Assembly (NCBI RefSeq): GCF_007667275.1
Contig: NZ_VDQT01000001.1
Location: 1,184,222 to 1,248,221 of the forward strand
Length of the DNA: 64,000 nt
Source: Stenotrophomonas rhizophila
GTDB taxonomy: Bacteria > Pseudomonadota > Gammaproteobacteria > Xanthomonadales > Xanthomonadaceae
Direction of reading: 5' to 3'
Position 1 is the first letter of the stretch. Each line of letters opens with the position of its first letter. Position numbers and translations under genes: made by a program. The notes beneath the pieces were generated by a model. The model made no database searches and was not told the DNA's origin. It saw only the letters and a program-made list of their open reading frames with translations. Below, one piece after another: positions 43,437 through 51,945 of the stretch.

Positions 43437-44516
43437 ATGACCATCCGCGGCAAAGCCACCTCCCTGGATATCGCCCACCTGGCCGGGGTTTCCCAGCCGA
43501 CAGTGTCGCGGGCGCTGCGCGGCAGCCCGATGGTCAACCCGGAAACCCGCGAGCGGATCCTGAAGATCGCCCGCGAGCTGAACTACAAGGTGGACAAGAA
43601 CGCCTCCAGCCTGCGCCTGCGCAATGCCGGCACGCTGGCCCTGCTGTTCTTCGAGGACCCGACCAACGACGATTCGCTGATCAACCCCTTCTTCCACGCC
43701 ATGCTGGGCTCGATCACCCGGGCCTGCGCGCTGCGCGGGTACGACCTGCTGGTGTCGTTCCAGCAGCTGTCCACCGACTGGCAGGCCGATTACGAAGACA
43801 GCAACAAGGCCGACGGCATCATCCTGTTGGGCTATGGGGACTACCACGAGTCGCGCGCGCGGCTGCAGCGGCTGGTGGAACAGGGCACACACTTCGTGCG
43901 CTGGGGTGCAGCGCTGCCGGACCAGCCGGGCGTGTCGATCGGCTGCGACAACTTCCAGGGCGGTTTCGACATCACCGCCCACCTGCTGGACCAGGGCTGC
44001 CGGCGGATCGCCTTCGTGGGCCATGCCTCCAGCCACTATCCGGAATTTGAAGAGCGGTACCGGGGCTACGTGGCGGCGATGGCCGAGCGTGGGGTACCGG
44101 TGGATGCGGCGCTGCAGTTCGACGCGATCACTACCGAGCAGTCCGGCTATGACGCCTGCCAGGCCCTGCTCGCGGACGGTCCGGTCATCGATGCGGTGTT
44201 CGCGGCCAGCGACCTGATCGCCATCGGCGCGATGCGGGCGCTGCGCGAACATGGCCTGCGCATTCCGCAGGACGTGGCATTGGCCGGGTTCGATGACATT
44301 CCGCTGGCGGCGTCGGTCTCGCCGACCCTGTCCACGGTGCAGCAGGACACCAAGCAGGCGGGGCAGCTGCTGGTGGAGCGGCTGCTGGCGCTGATCCAGG
44401 GCGAGGCGGTGGAAAGCCAGACCATCCCGGTGAGGCTGGTGCTGCGGGAGTCGTCGCTGGCCGCGGCAGCCGGGCAGAGCCCGGCTCTACGGGATGTGTC
44501 ATCGCGCGTTGATTGA
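43437..44516 (+). CDS. LacI-family repressor, candidate maltodextrin regulator
   Basis: The 359-residue regulator has a LacI headpiece (SLDIAHLAGVSQPTVSRALRGSPMV) and an effector-binding domain (GIILLGYGDYHE, IAFVGHASSHYPEF, VFAASDLIAIGAM, LAGFDDIPLA). It is not next to sugar genes, but it lies 4.2 kb from a maltodextrin regulon that has three identical operator-like boxes, and is the only other LacI protein in the window. That it regulates them is inference. The last 17 codons run into a GTAG-type repeat palindrome, so the C-terminus (AGQSPALRDVSSRVD) is probably a repeat-derived extension. Confidence 0.88.
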   Translation: MTIRGKATSLDIAHLAGVSQPTVSRALRGSPMVNPETRERILKIARELNYKVDKNASSLRLRNAGTLALLFFEDPTNDDSLINPFFHAMLGSITRACALRGYDLLVSFQQLSTDWQADYEDSNKADGIILLGYGDYHESRARLQRLVEQGTHFVRWGAALPDQPGVSIGCDNFQGGFDITAHLLDQGCRRIAFVGHASSHYPEFEERYRGYVAAMAERGVPVDAALQFDAITTEQSGYDACQALLADGPVIDAVFAASDLIAIGAMRALREHGLRIPQDVALAGFDDIPLAASVSPTLSTVQQDTKQAGQLLVERLLALIQGEAVESQTIPVRLVLRESSLAAAAGQSPALRDVSSRVD

Positions 44517-44548
44517 TACCGCCTGGGCCGGCCAACGGCCGGCGCTAC
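44466..44548. repeat. GTAG-type repeat pair reaching into the lacI gene
   Basis: One palindrome at 44466-44490 (GCAGCCGGGCAGAGCCCGGCTCTAC) lies inside the 3' end of the second lacI gene. Another, at 44524-44548 (ending GCCGGCGCTAC), lies between this gene and the kinase gene. Both end in CTAC, i.e. GTAG on the minus strand, and face the same way. Confidence 0.8.
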
Positions 44549-44557
44549 CGGGGCGGC

Positions 44558-46618
44558 TCAGGTTGGCGCTGTTTCGGCCATCGCGCCGCGGACCGCGTCG
44601 CTGAAGGCATCCAGCAGGAACGGTTTGGCGATCATGCTCATGCCCGGCTCCAGGAACGCCGAGCGTTCCTGGGCCTTTTCCGCGTAGCCGGTCATGAACA
44701 GCACCGGCAGCGCCGGGCGCGACTGCCGCGCGATCTCGGCCAGTTGGCGACCGTTGAGGCCGGGCAGGCCGACGTCGGTCACCAGCAGGTCGATGCGGCG
44801 CGCGGACGCGAGGATGGGAAGCGCCCCATCCGCGTCGCCCACGACGTCCACCGCATAGCCCAGGTCTTCCAGCACCACCGTGACCAGCATGCGCACCTGG
44901 GGGTCATCCTCCACCACCAGGATCGACTGTCCGTCGCCGAGCGCCACAGGCGACGGCGCCGGCGGCGACTCCAGCTCGCCCCCCTCGTCCACCAGCGGAA
45001 TGAACAGCGACACGGTGGTGCCCTGCCCCGGTTCGGAATCAATGGCGATGTGGCCACCGGACTGCTGCATGAAGCCATACACCATCGACATGCCCAGGCC
45101 GGTGCCCTTGCCGATCGGCTTGGTGGTGAAGAATGGCTCGAAAGCGCGCTCGACGACTTCCGGTGGCATGCCGCTGCCGGTATCGGACACCGCCACCACC
45201 GCGTAATGACCCGCCGGCACCGCGGCGCGATCGCCCTCCGCCAGGCGCACGGGGAACGCGCGCAATGCCAGCTCGCCGCCGTTGGGCATCGCGTCGCGGG
45301 CGTTGATGGCCAGGTTGAGCAATGCACTCTCGAACTGGTTGGTGTCCAGCGCGGCGTGCAGCGGCTGCTCGGCTACCTCGGTACGGATGCGCACCGTCTC
45401 GCCGAGGGTGCTGCGCAACAGGTGCTGCATCGAACCCACCAGCGCATTGATCTCCACCGGCCGCGCATCGAGCGACTGCCGCCGCGAGAACGCCAGCAAG
45501 CGCTGGGTCAGCGCGGCAGCGCGCTGGCTGGAGGCCGTGGCGGTATCGAGGAAGCGCTCGAGGTCGTCGAAGCGCCCCATTTCCAAGCGCAGGCGCACGA
45601 TATCCAGCGCGGACAGGATGCCGGTGAGCATGTTGTTGAAGTCGTGGGCGATGCCACCGGTGAGCTGGCCAATGGCTTCCATCTTCTGCGACTGGCGCAG
45701 CGCGGCTTCGCTGGCTTCGCGCGCGGCCATCTGCGCCTGGAGCTCCAGGGTGCGCTCCGCCACCACCCGCTCCAGTTCCTGCGCGTGTCGCTGACTGGCC
45801 TCCAGCGCCTGCCTGGCCACGGTGATGTCGGTGACGAACACATGGAAGCCGTCCACCTCGCCGGCCGCACTGCGCCGCGGCGAGTAGCGCACTTCGCACT
45901 CGCGGCGGTGGCCCTCGCGGGACGGCCAGCTGACCTCGAACACGTGTTCCTGTCCGGCCAGCACGTCCTGCATGATCGGCAGCCGCTCTTCCCACACCCG
46001 GGTGCCTACCACGTCGCGGATGTGCCGGCCGATGACCTCGCCGACCGGCAGGTCGAACCAGGCCTCGTAGGCTTTGTTGGCGAAACGGTAGTGCATGCTG
46101 CGGTCGACGAAGGCGATCAGCTCCGGCATCGCGTCGGCGATCAGGCGCAGCTCGGATTCGCTGCGCTCGAGCGCGCTGCGGCTGTCGGCCAGCGCACGCA
46201 TCTGGTCGCGTACCAGGAACTGCTTTTCGCGCGCACGCAGGGCGCCCTGCACCGAACTCAGCAGCGAGATGCTGCCCAGCGGGCGGTCCAGCTCCACCAC
46301 GTTCACCGTGCGCGGCAGCAGACTTTCGAACGGGGAGCGGCGATGCGCGCGCGGCGAGCGCAACAGGATCACCGGCAGGTCGGACCAGGTCGCCTGCCCG
46401 GCCAACGCGGCCAGCAGCAGCTCGGTGCCCGTGGCAATGGCTTCCTCGGTGATCAGGACCACACCTGACTGGTCGTCCAGCGCGGATGCGAGTTCGGCCA
46501 GGTCCGGCGCGATGCGGGTACTCAGGCCCGCGCTGGTGAGAACCGCGGCCATGCTCGCCGCGTCGCGGCCGAACGGGGCAACGATGTGGACCACGCCGCC
46601 GCTGCGGTCATCCAGCAT
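44558..46618 (-). CDS. Hybrid histidine kinase with PAS and receiver domains
   Basis: The 686-residue protein has a receiver-like N-terminal domain without a clear phosphoacceptor (about 1-125), a PAS domain (about 150-265), a histidine kinase core with the phospho-accepting H325 in GGIAHDFNN, an ATP-binding domain with NLAINARDAMP, DTGSGM and GKGTGLGMSMV, and a C-terminal receiver with D615 in LLVTDVGLPG. No membrane segment is visible, so it is cytoplasmic. It overlaps the end of the KaiC-like gene by 11 bases, which ties the two proteins together. Output is unknown. Confidence 0.92.
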   Translation of the reverse strand: MLDDRSGGVVHIVAPFGRDAASMAAVLTSAGLSTRIAPDLAELASALDDQSGVVLITEEAIATGTELLLAALAGQATWSDLPVILLRSPRAHRRSPFESLLPRTVNVVELDRPLGSISLLSSVQGALRAREKQFLVRDQMRALADSRSALERSESELRLIADAMPELIAFVDRSMHYRFANKAYEAWFDLPVGEVIGRHIRDVVGTRVWEERLPIMQDVLAGQEHVFEVSWPSREGHRRECEVRYSPRRSAAGEVDGFHVFVTDITVARQALEASQRHAQELERVVAERTLELQAQMAAREASEAALRQSQKMEAIGQLTGGIAHDFNNMLTGILSALDIVRLRLEMGRFDDLERFLDTATASSQRAAALTQRLLAFSRRQSLDARPVEINALVGSMQHLLRSTLGETVRIRTEVAEQPLHAALDTNQFESALLNLAINARDAMPNGGELALRAFPVRLAEGDRAAVPAGHYAVVAVSDTGSGMPPEVVERAFEPFFTTKPIGKGTGLGMSMVYGFMQQSGGHIAIDSEPGQGTTVSLFIPLVDEGGELESPPAPSPVALGDGQSILVVEDDPQVRMLVTVVLEDLGYAVDVVGDADGALPILASARRIDLLVTDVGLPGLNGRQLAEIARQSRPALPVLFMTGYAEKAQERSAFLEPGMSMIAKPFLLDAFSDAVRGAMAETAPT

Positions 46619-48107
46619 AGGGGTGGCTCAGCAGCGATGCCGAGTCGCCCACGAACTCCGGCGTGCCGGTGAGGATGCCTTTGAATTCCTTCAACGGTCC
46701 GCTGACGGTCAGCCCCTTGCCGTTGATCTTGAGCTCGCGGATGGTGTCCTCATGCGCGCCACCGCGGTTCTTGATCACCGAGATCGCCTTGCGGATGCGC
46801 CCCTGCGCTTCGAAGAATCGGAACAGGATCACCGCGTCGGCGATGTAGGACACATTGAGGTTGCCGGTCGACATGGTGCCCACCAAGCCATGCTGCGGGT
46901 TGATCAGGAAAGTGGCGACGCCCTTCTGGTTGAGATAGGACAGCATTTCATGCAGCTGCAGCATCAGCTGCTTTTCCTGCGGCATCGCGGCGACATAGCC
47001 GTTGAGGCTGTCGATCACCAGCACGCTGCAGCCGCGTTCCTCCACCGCCTTCTGAACGTTCCAGGAGAACTCGCCGGGGGACACTTCGGCCGGATCGATC
47101 TGCATGATTTCAAGGCGGCCGGCCTCGATGTGCGACTCCAGCTCGATGTCCAGCGCCTTGGCACGGGTCAGCAGCGTGCCTACGCGTTCATCGAACTCGA
47201 AGATGCAGCACTTTTCGCCGCGCTCGCAGGCGGCCCATACATACTGCAGGGCGACGTTGGTCTTGCCGCTGCCGGCCGGGCCGGTCAACAGCGTGCTGGT
47301 GCCACGCAGCGGACCACCGCCGAGCAGGTTGTCGATCTCAGGCACACCGCTGCCGATCATGTCCTCGCCGAACTGAGCATGGTGTTCGGAGGCGATCAGG
47401 CGCGGGAACACATCCAGGCCGCCCGCGCGGATCACCATGTCGTGGTAGCCGGCGATGAAATTGACACCGCGCAGCTTCTGCACCTGCAGGCGGCGTCGGG
47501 CCGGGCCGAAGTCCAGCGTGAGCCGTTCCAGCGAAATCACGCCATGGCACAGGCTGTGCAGCTGGCCGTCGCGGTCGTCGGCACCGGCGGTCAGGTCGTC
47601 CACCAGGATCACGGTGGCACTCTGCGGGGCGAAATACTGCTTGAGCGCAAGGATCTGGCGGCGGTAGCGCAGCGAATCCTGCGCCAGCAGGCGCAGTTCG
47701 GACAGCGAGTCGAACACCACCCGGTTGGGGCGGATACGGTCGACTTCGCCCAGGATCAGGTTGACCGTTTCATCCAGCTCCACTTCCCAGGAGTGCAGCA
47801 CCGACTGCAGGCGGCCGTTGCCCAGCGCGTCCTCGGCCGAGCCCAGTTCGAACAGGTGCAGGCCTTCCAGCGACCAGCCATGGGCGGCAGCGACTTCGCG
47901 AAGCTCCTCGGCGGTCTCGGAGAGCGTGACATACAGGCAGCGCTCGCCCTGCTTCAGTCCCTGCAGCAGGAACTGCAGCGACAGCGTGGTCTTGCCGGAG
48001 CCGGGGGGACCTTCCAGCAGGTACAGCCGTCCCTGCGGCAGGCCGCCGCTGAGGATGGTGTCCAGGCCCTTCACTCCGGTGATGACGCGGGAAGACTGAG
48101 TCTGCAT
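46608..48107 (-). CDS. KaiC-like tandem RecA-fold ATPase
   Basis: The 499-residue protein starts at the ATG at 48107. It has two RecA-fold domains, each with a Walker A motif (GPPGSGKT at 33-40, GPAGSGKT at 276-283), as in cyanobacterial KaiC. No KaiA or KaiB gene is seen. KaiC-like proteins outside cyanobacteria are often paired with histidine kinases and take part in stress or redox responses. Here the gene overlaps a hybrid kinase gene, which is likely its partner. Circadian function is not implied. Confidence 0.9.
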   Translation of the reverse strand: MQTQSSRVITGVKGLDTILSGGLPQGRLYLLEGPPGSGKTTLSLQFLLQGLKQGERCLYVTLSETAEELREVAAAHGWSLEGLHLFELGSAEDALGNGRLQSVLHSWEVELDETVNLILGEVDRIRPNRVVFDSLSELRLLAQDSLRYRRQILALKQYFAPQSATVILVDDLTAGADDRDGQLHSLCHGVISLERLTLDFGPARRRLQVQKLRGVNFIAGYHDMVIRAGGLDVFPRLIASEHHAQFGEDMIGSGVPEIDNLLGGGPLRGTSTLLTGPAGSGKTNVALQYVWAACERGEKCCIFEFDERVGTLLTRAKALDIELESHIEAGRLEIMQIDPAEVSPGEFSWNVQKAVEERGCSVLVIDSLNGYVAAMPQEKQLMLQLHEMLSYLNQKGVATFLINPQHGLVGTMSTGNLNVSYIADAVILFRFFEAQGRIRKAISVIKNRGGAHEDTIRELKINGKGLTVSGPLKEFKGILTGTPEFVGDSASLLSHPYAG

Positions 48108-48251
48108 AGAGGTCCGCCGATTTGACGGGGACGAGTCTAGCAACCGGTTCTGTGTAGGGATTGTGTGATCGGGATCTCTAAGCGATGTCACGCTGAAGCC
48201 GCGTTCATCCACATCACGATCACGTCTGCATTGCTGGGCGGTACATCCAGG

Positions 48252-48632
48252 TCAGGCGAAGTCATTGAGGATTTCGCCGATGCCGGCCGGGGACAGCTCA
48301 AGGCCCAGCGACGTGCCCGGATTCACCACCACGCCATACCCGCCGGGCACGCGCTTGAGCACCTCGATCATGCGCATGCGGATCGTATGCGGGGCCTGCT
48401 GGCCGTGGACACCCACGCGCGCCATGTCGGTGAACACCGCCACGTGCAGGGTACCCTGCTTGTCGAACAGCAGCGGGTCGAAACCGCTGCCGTCGGGGGT
48501 GACCAGGCTGCCGGTGAGCAGCACCACGTCGGAGGCGACGAAGGCCTTCATGAACGTCCCGATCGGCAGCTGGCCGTCCATGGCGGACTGCAGCAGCGTT
48601 TCAAGGGGGGTCTGTGGGGGCAGGTCAGTCAT
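48252..48632 (-). CDS. SseB N-terminal domain protein
   Basis: The 126-residue protein starts at the ATG at 48632. The layout (LETLLQSAMDGQLPIGTFMKAFVASDVVLLTG, FDPLLFDKQGTLHVAVFTDMARV, VVNPGTSLGLELSPAGI) matches the SseB N-terminal domain, named after a Salmonella serine-sensitivity protein and present in many small bacterial proteins of unknown role. The name carries no proof of type III secretion. It has no obvious partner; the KaiC-like gene lies 144 bases downstream. Confidence 0.82.
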   Translation of the reverse strand: MTDLPPQTPLETLLQSAMDGQLPIGTFMKAFVASDVVLLTGSLVTPDGSGFDPLLFDKQGTLHVAVFTDMARVGVHGQQAPHTIRMRMIEVLKRVPGGYGVVVNPGTSLGLELSPAGIGEILNDFA

Positions 48633-48683
48633 GCGGCGGGTGCAATGCGGGGCGGAAGGAAGAAAGGACATTGTACCCACCCG

Positions 48684-48740
48684 GTAGCCACCGACCGTTG
48701 GTCGGTGGTCCCGGCGCACCGACCAACGGTCGGCACCTAC
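48684..48740. repeat. GTAG-type repeat pair overlapping the amylase stop codon
   Basis: Inverted copies GTAGCCACCGACCGTTGGTC and GACCAACGGTCGGCACCTAC face each other. The right-hand one provides the TAG stop codon of the amylase gene on the minus strand. The pair lies between the SseB-type gene and the end of the amylase operon and probably acts as the operon's terminator or message-stabilising end. Confidence 0.85.
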
Positions 48741-50458
48741 CGGGAAAGCCGGTCGGTCCGTGCCTGCTGGTCCGCCACCGCCTTCGCCAGCTCGGCCTGC
48801 AGCGCCTTCTGCTTCACCGGTGCATCCAGCAAGTACACCTTCACCCCGTGCGCAGGCACCTCCGCCTTCAGGCTGCGCGTGACGGCCTGGCTGCCGCCGC
48901 CCAGCGCGTCGCGCCAGGTGCCCGCCTGGAGGTAGCGGCTGACCTCGATGCTGCGCGCGGTGTCGCCCTTGTTCAACAGCACCAGCGCGGTCTGCGCGGT
49001 ATCGCCGTGCTGGAGCACGCGGAAGAACACCGCCTCATCGCCCTGCAGGCGCTCGTTGACCTGCAGCCCGCGCTGCAGCGCCGGGGTCGCTTCACGCAGC
49101 CTGGCGATGCGCTGCAGCGGCGCGAAGATCGGACTCTGCGGCGCGGCGTCCACCCGCGCCTGGCCGAAGTACGCGCGGTTGCCGGCGTGCTCGGCGCGGC
49201 TGCGCATGAAGCCGGTTTCCGAGCCGTAATACAGCACCGGAATGCCGCGCGCGGTGAACAGCCAGTTGTGGGCGTCGATGAAGCCGTTGTCGGTGGCATC
49301 CAGCCGCGCCATGTCGTGGTTGTCGTAGAAGCTCATCAGCTTGTACGGATTGGCGTACGGGCCACCGACCAGGTGCAGCGGTTCGGCCAGCGCCTCGAAG
49401 CCCTTCTGCTCCCTGCCGAACACGCTGGACATCGCGCCACGCAACGGGAAGTCCAGCACGCTCACGTTCGCGTTGGACGGCCAGGTGTGTTCGGCGATCT
49501 TGCCGGCGTCGTAGTCGAACGCCTCGCCAAACATGAACATGCCCGGGTGCGCGGCACGGATGCGGTTGACGAATTCATGCCACCACGGGTGCGGCAGCCA
49601 GCCGATGGTGTCGATGCGCAGCGCATCCACGCCCTGCGCCGTCCACTGCAGGTAGGCGCCGACCAGATAGTCCATCACCCCCGGGTTGGCCTGGTTGAAA
49701 TCGCCCAGCTCGGCCAGGTTGCCATCGAAGATCGAGCCCTTCGCGGCGTCGACCGGGCCGATGTTGTTGTAGAACGCGTGCAGCGGGTTGTGCTTGGGGT
49801 CCAGCTGCTGCGGCGGCAGGTTCTGGTGGTCGGCAATGAGCTTGCCGTCCTTGTCGAAGATCTGGCCGAACTGCGGCTGCTTTACCGGCATGGTCCAGGC
49901 CGGCGAACCGTGGTTGCCGACGATGTCCAGCACGACCTTCAGCCTGGCGTCGTGCAGGCCACGGGTGAGCCCGGCGAAATCCAGGTCCGCGCTGGGCAGG
50001 TGCTCGTCGAGCTTGTAGAAGTTGATGCCCCAGTAGCCGTGGTACCCGGTCTTGCCGCGGTCGGTCAGGGTGCTGGTGCAGCTGATCGGCTTGCTGCCAG
50101 TGAAGGCCTCATCCGGGTTGTCGATGATCGGGGTGATCCACACCGCACCGAAACCGAGGTTGCGGATGTAGTCGGCATTGTCGAGCACGCCCTTGAAGTC
50201 GCCGCCGAGATAGCCGATGTTGCCGTCGACCTTGTCCGGGCACGGCACCGGGATGTCGAAGGTGCGGTGCTTGCCGCCCTGGTCGCGGTGGTCGTTGGTC
50301 GGGTCACCGTTGACGAAGCGGTCGGTGACCACGAAGTACACCGCATCGCTGGCGAACGGCTCCAACGTGCCCACGTACTCGGGGCGCGGGGCGGCAACGG
50401 CATGGCCGGCCAGCAGCGCGAACGAAAGGCCCAGCGACAAACGCGAACGAGACAGCAT
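48737..50458 (-). CDS. Periplasmic GH13 alpha-amylase / cyclomaltodextrinase-like enzyme
   Basis: The 573-residue protein has a signal peptide (LSLGLSFALLAGHAVA) and the GH13 catalytic domain: DIVGNHG (region I), the nucleophile D283 in ALRIDTIGW, the acid/base E312 in MFGEAFDY and H381-D382 in SFYDNHDMARL. It cleaves alpha-1,4-glucan or cyclodextrin into maltodextrins in the periplasm. The start overlaps the upstream MFS gene's stop as TGATG, so the two are coupled. The stop codon is supplied by a repeat palindrome. Confidence 0.93.
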   Translation of the reverse strand: MLSRSRLSLGLSFALLAGHAVAAPRPEYVGTLEPFASDAVYFVVTDRFVNGDPTNDHRDQGGKHRTFDIPVPCPDKVDGNIGYLGGDFKGVLDNADYIRNLGFGAVWITPIIDNPDEAFTGSKPISCTSTLTDRGKTGYHGYWGINFYKLDEHLPSADLDFAGLTRGLHDARLKVVLDIVGNHGSPAWTMPVKQPQFGQIFDKDGKLIADHQNLPPQQLDPKHNPLHAFYNNIGPVDAAKGSIFDGNLAELGDFNQANPGVMDYLVGAYLQWTAQGVDALRIDTIGWLPHPWWHEFVNRIRAAHPGMFMFGEAFDYDAGKIAEHTWPSNANVSVLDFPLRGAMSSVFGREQKGFEALAEPLHLVGGPYANPYKLMSFYDNHDMARLDATDNGFIDAHNWLFTARGIPVLYYGSETGFMRSRAEHAGNRAYFGQARVDAAPQSPIFAPLQRIARLREATPALQRGLQVNERLQGDEAVFFRVLQHGDTAQTALVLLNKGDTARSIEVSRYLQAGTWRDALGGGSQAVTRSLKAEVPAHGVKVYLLDAPVKQKALQAELAKAVADQQARTDRLSR

Positions 50459-51945
50459 CAGACAACCTCCTGGTGGGACGGCACCCGCAGCACGCACAAC
50501 CCGGCGATCAACAGGCTGACGCCACCCAGCGCCAGCACGTGCATCGGGTTGCCGCCCAGCCACAGGCGCAGCATGAAGCCCAGCGCGCTGGCCGCGACCA
50601 GCTGCGGAATGACGATGAAGAAATTGAACAGGCCCATGTACACGCCCATCTTGGCCGCCGGCACGCTGTCAGACAGCAGTGCATACGGCAGCGACAGGAT
50701 CGAGGCCCAAGCGAAACCGACCCCGACCATCGACAGCAGCAGCCACTTCGGGTCGTCGATCAGCATCAGCGAGATCAACCCGAGGCCGCCCAGCCACAGG
50801 TTGACCAGGTGGCTCAGGCGCAGGCCCATCAGCCGTACCATCAGCGGAATCAACAGCGCGGCGAGTGCGGCAAAGCCGTTGTACGCGCCGAACAGCACGC
50901 CCACCCAGTTGGCGCCCTCGTTATAGGCGGCCGACGCCGGATCGGTAGAGCCGAAATGGGTACCGGCCACCGCGGCAGTGGTGTAGATCCACATCGCGAA
51001 GAGCGCGAACCACGAGAAGAACTGCACCCACGCCAGGCGGCGCATGGTGCGTGGCATGCTGCGCAGGTCATCGACGATGATGGCCAGCATGTGCGGGCCC
51101 GGCAGCAGCCGCGCCACGCCAAGCAGCAGGCCGTAGGCGATGCACAGCCCGGCCAGCACGTAGAGCATCTTGTCGCCGTTGCGCCAGGCGATGGCCGCAG
51201 CCAGCGCCAGGCCGAGCGCAATCCAGCCACCGATCTGCAGCATCGGCGGCGGCCCGGCGACAGGCGCGGACTGGTGCACGGCCGGCGGCTCGGCATCGTC
51301 GAAGCTGGCCAGCTCGGTCGGGGAGTACTCGCGGGTGCTGAACACCGTCCAGGCGATCGAGGCCAGCAGCACCACCGCGCCGAAGTAGAAGGCGTAACGC
51401 ACGGTCGGCGGCACTTCGCCGGCGGCAGCGGTATTGGCCACGCCGAAGTGCGCCAGGATGAACGGCAGGAAGCTGGCCACGATGGCGCCCACGCCGATGA
51501 AGAAGCTCTGCATCGCGTAGCCGGTCGGGCGCTGGCGCGGGGCCAGCTTGTCGCCGACGAACGCACGGAACGGCTCCATCGAGACGTTGATCGAGGCATC
51601 CAGCACCCACAGCGTGCCCGCCGCGATCCACAGCGTGGGCGAGTTCGGCATCACCAGCAGGGCCAGCGTGGTGAACACCGCGCCGATCATGAAGTACGGG
51701 CGGCGGCGGCCCCAGCGGGTCCAGGTGCGGTCGGACAGATAGCCGATGATCGGCTGCACCAGCAACCCGGTCAGCGGTGCGGCGATCCACAGCCCGGGTA
51801 CGGCGTCCATCGGCGCGCCCAGCGTTTCGAAGATGCGGCTGGCGTTGGCGTTCTGCAGGGCAAACCCGAACTGGATGCCGAGGAAGCCGAAGCACATGTT
51901 CCAGATCTGCCAGAACGACAGGGTCGGCTTGGCGGTGCGGCTCAT
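50458..51945 (-). CDS. MFS maltose/maltodextrin permease (GPH-like)
   Basis: The 495-residue protein has about twelve membrane segments and begins with LSFWQIWNMCFGFLGIQFGFALQNANASRIFE, a start typical of the SLC45/sucrose-type MFS permeases of Xanthomonadaceae and Caulobacter that sit in maltose loci. GYLSDRTWTRWGRRRPYF is the intracellular loop signature. It would carry maltose or maltodextrins across the inner membrane. It overlaps the preceding glycosidase gene by four bases (ATGA) and the amylase gene by TGATG. Confidence 0.9.
   Translation of the reverse strand: MSRTAKPTLSFWQIWNMCFGFLGIQFGFALQNANASRIFETLGAPMDAVPGLWIAAPLTGLLVQPIIGYLSDRTWTRWGRRRPYFMIGAVFTTLALLVMPNSPTLWIAAGTLWVLDASINVSMEPFRAFVGDKLAPRQRPTGYAMQSFFIGVGAIVASFLPFILAHFGVANTAAAGEVPPTVRYAFYFGAVVLLASIAWTVFSTREYSPTELASFDDAEPPAVHQSAPVAGPPPMLQIGGWIALGLALAAAIAWRNGDKMLYVLAGLCIAYGLLLGVARLLPGPHMLAIIVDDLRSMPRTMRRLAWVQFFSWFALFAMWIYTTAAVAGTHFGSTDPASAAYNEGANWVGVLFGAYNGFAALAALLIPLMVRLMGLRLSHLVNLWLGGLGLISLMLIDDPKWLLLSMVGVGFAWASILSLPYALLSDSVPAAKMGVYMGLFNFFIVIPQLVAASALGFMLRLWLGGNPMHVLALGGVSLLIAGLCVLRVPSHQEVV

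Noticed and set aside
46608..48107. A circadian clock system
   Set aside because: Only a KaiC-like protein is present; no KaiA or KaiB and many KaiC-like proteins have no clock role.
48252..48632. Type III secretion translocon protein SseB
   Set aside because: The match is to the SseB N-terminal domain family of enhanced serine sensitivity, unrelated to the Salmonella translocon; no secretion genes are nearby.
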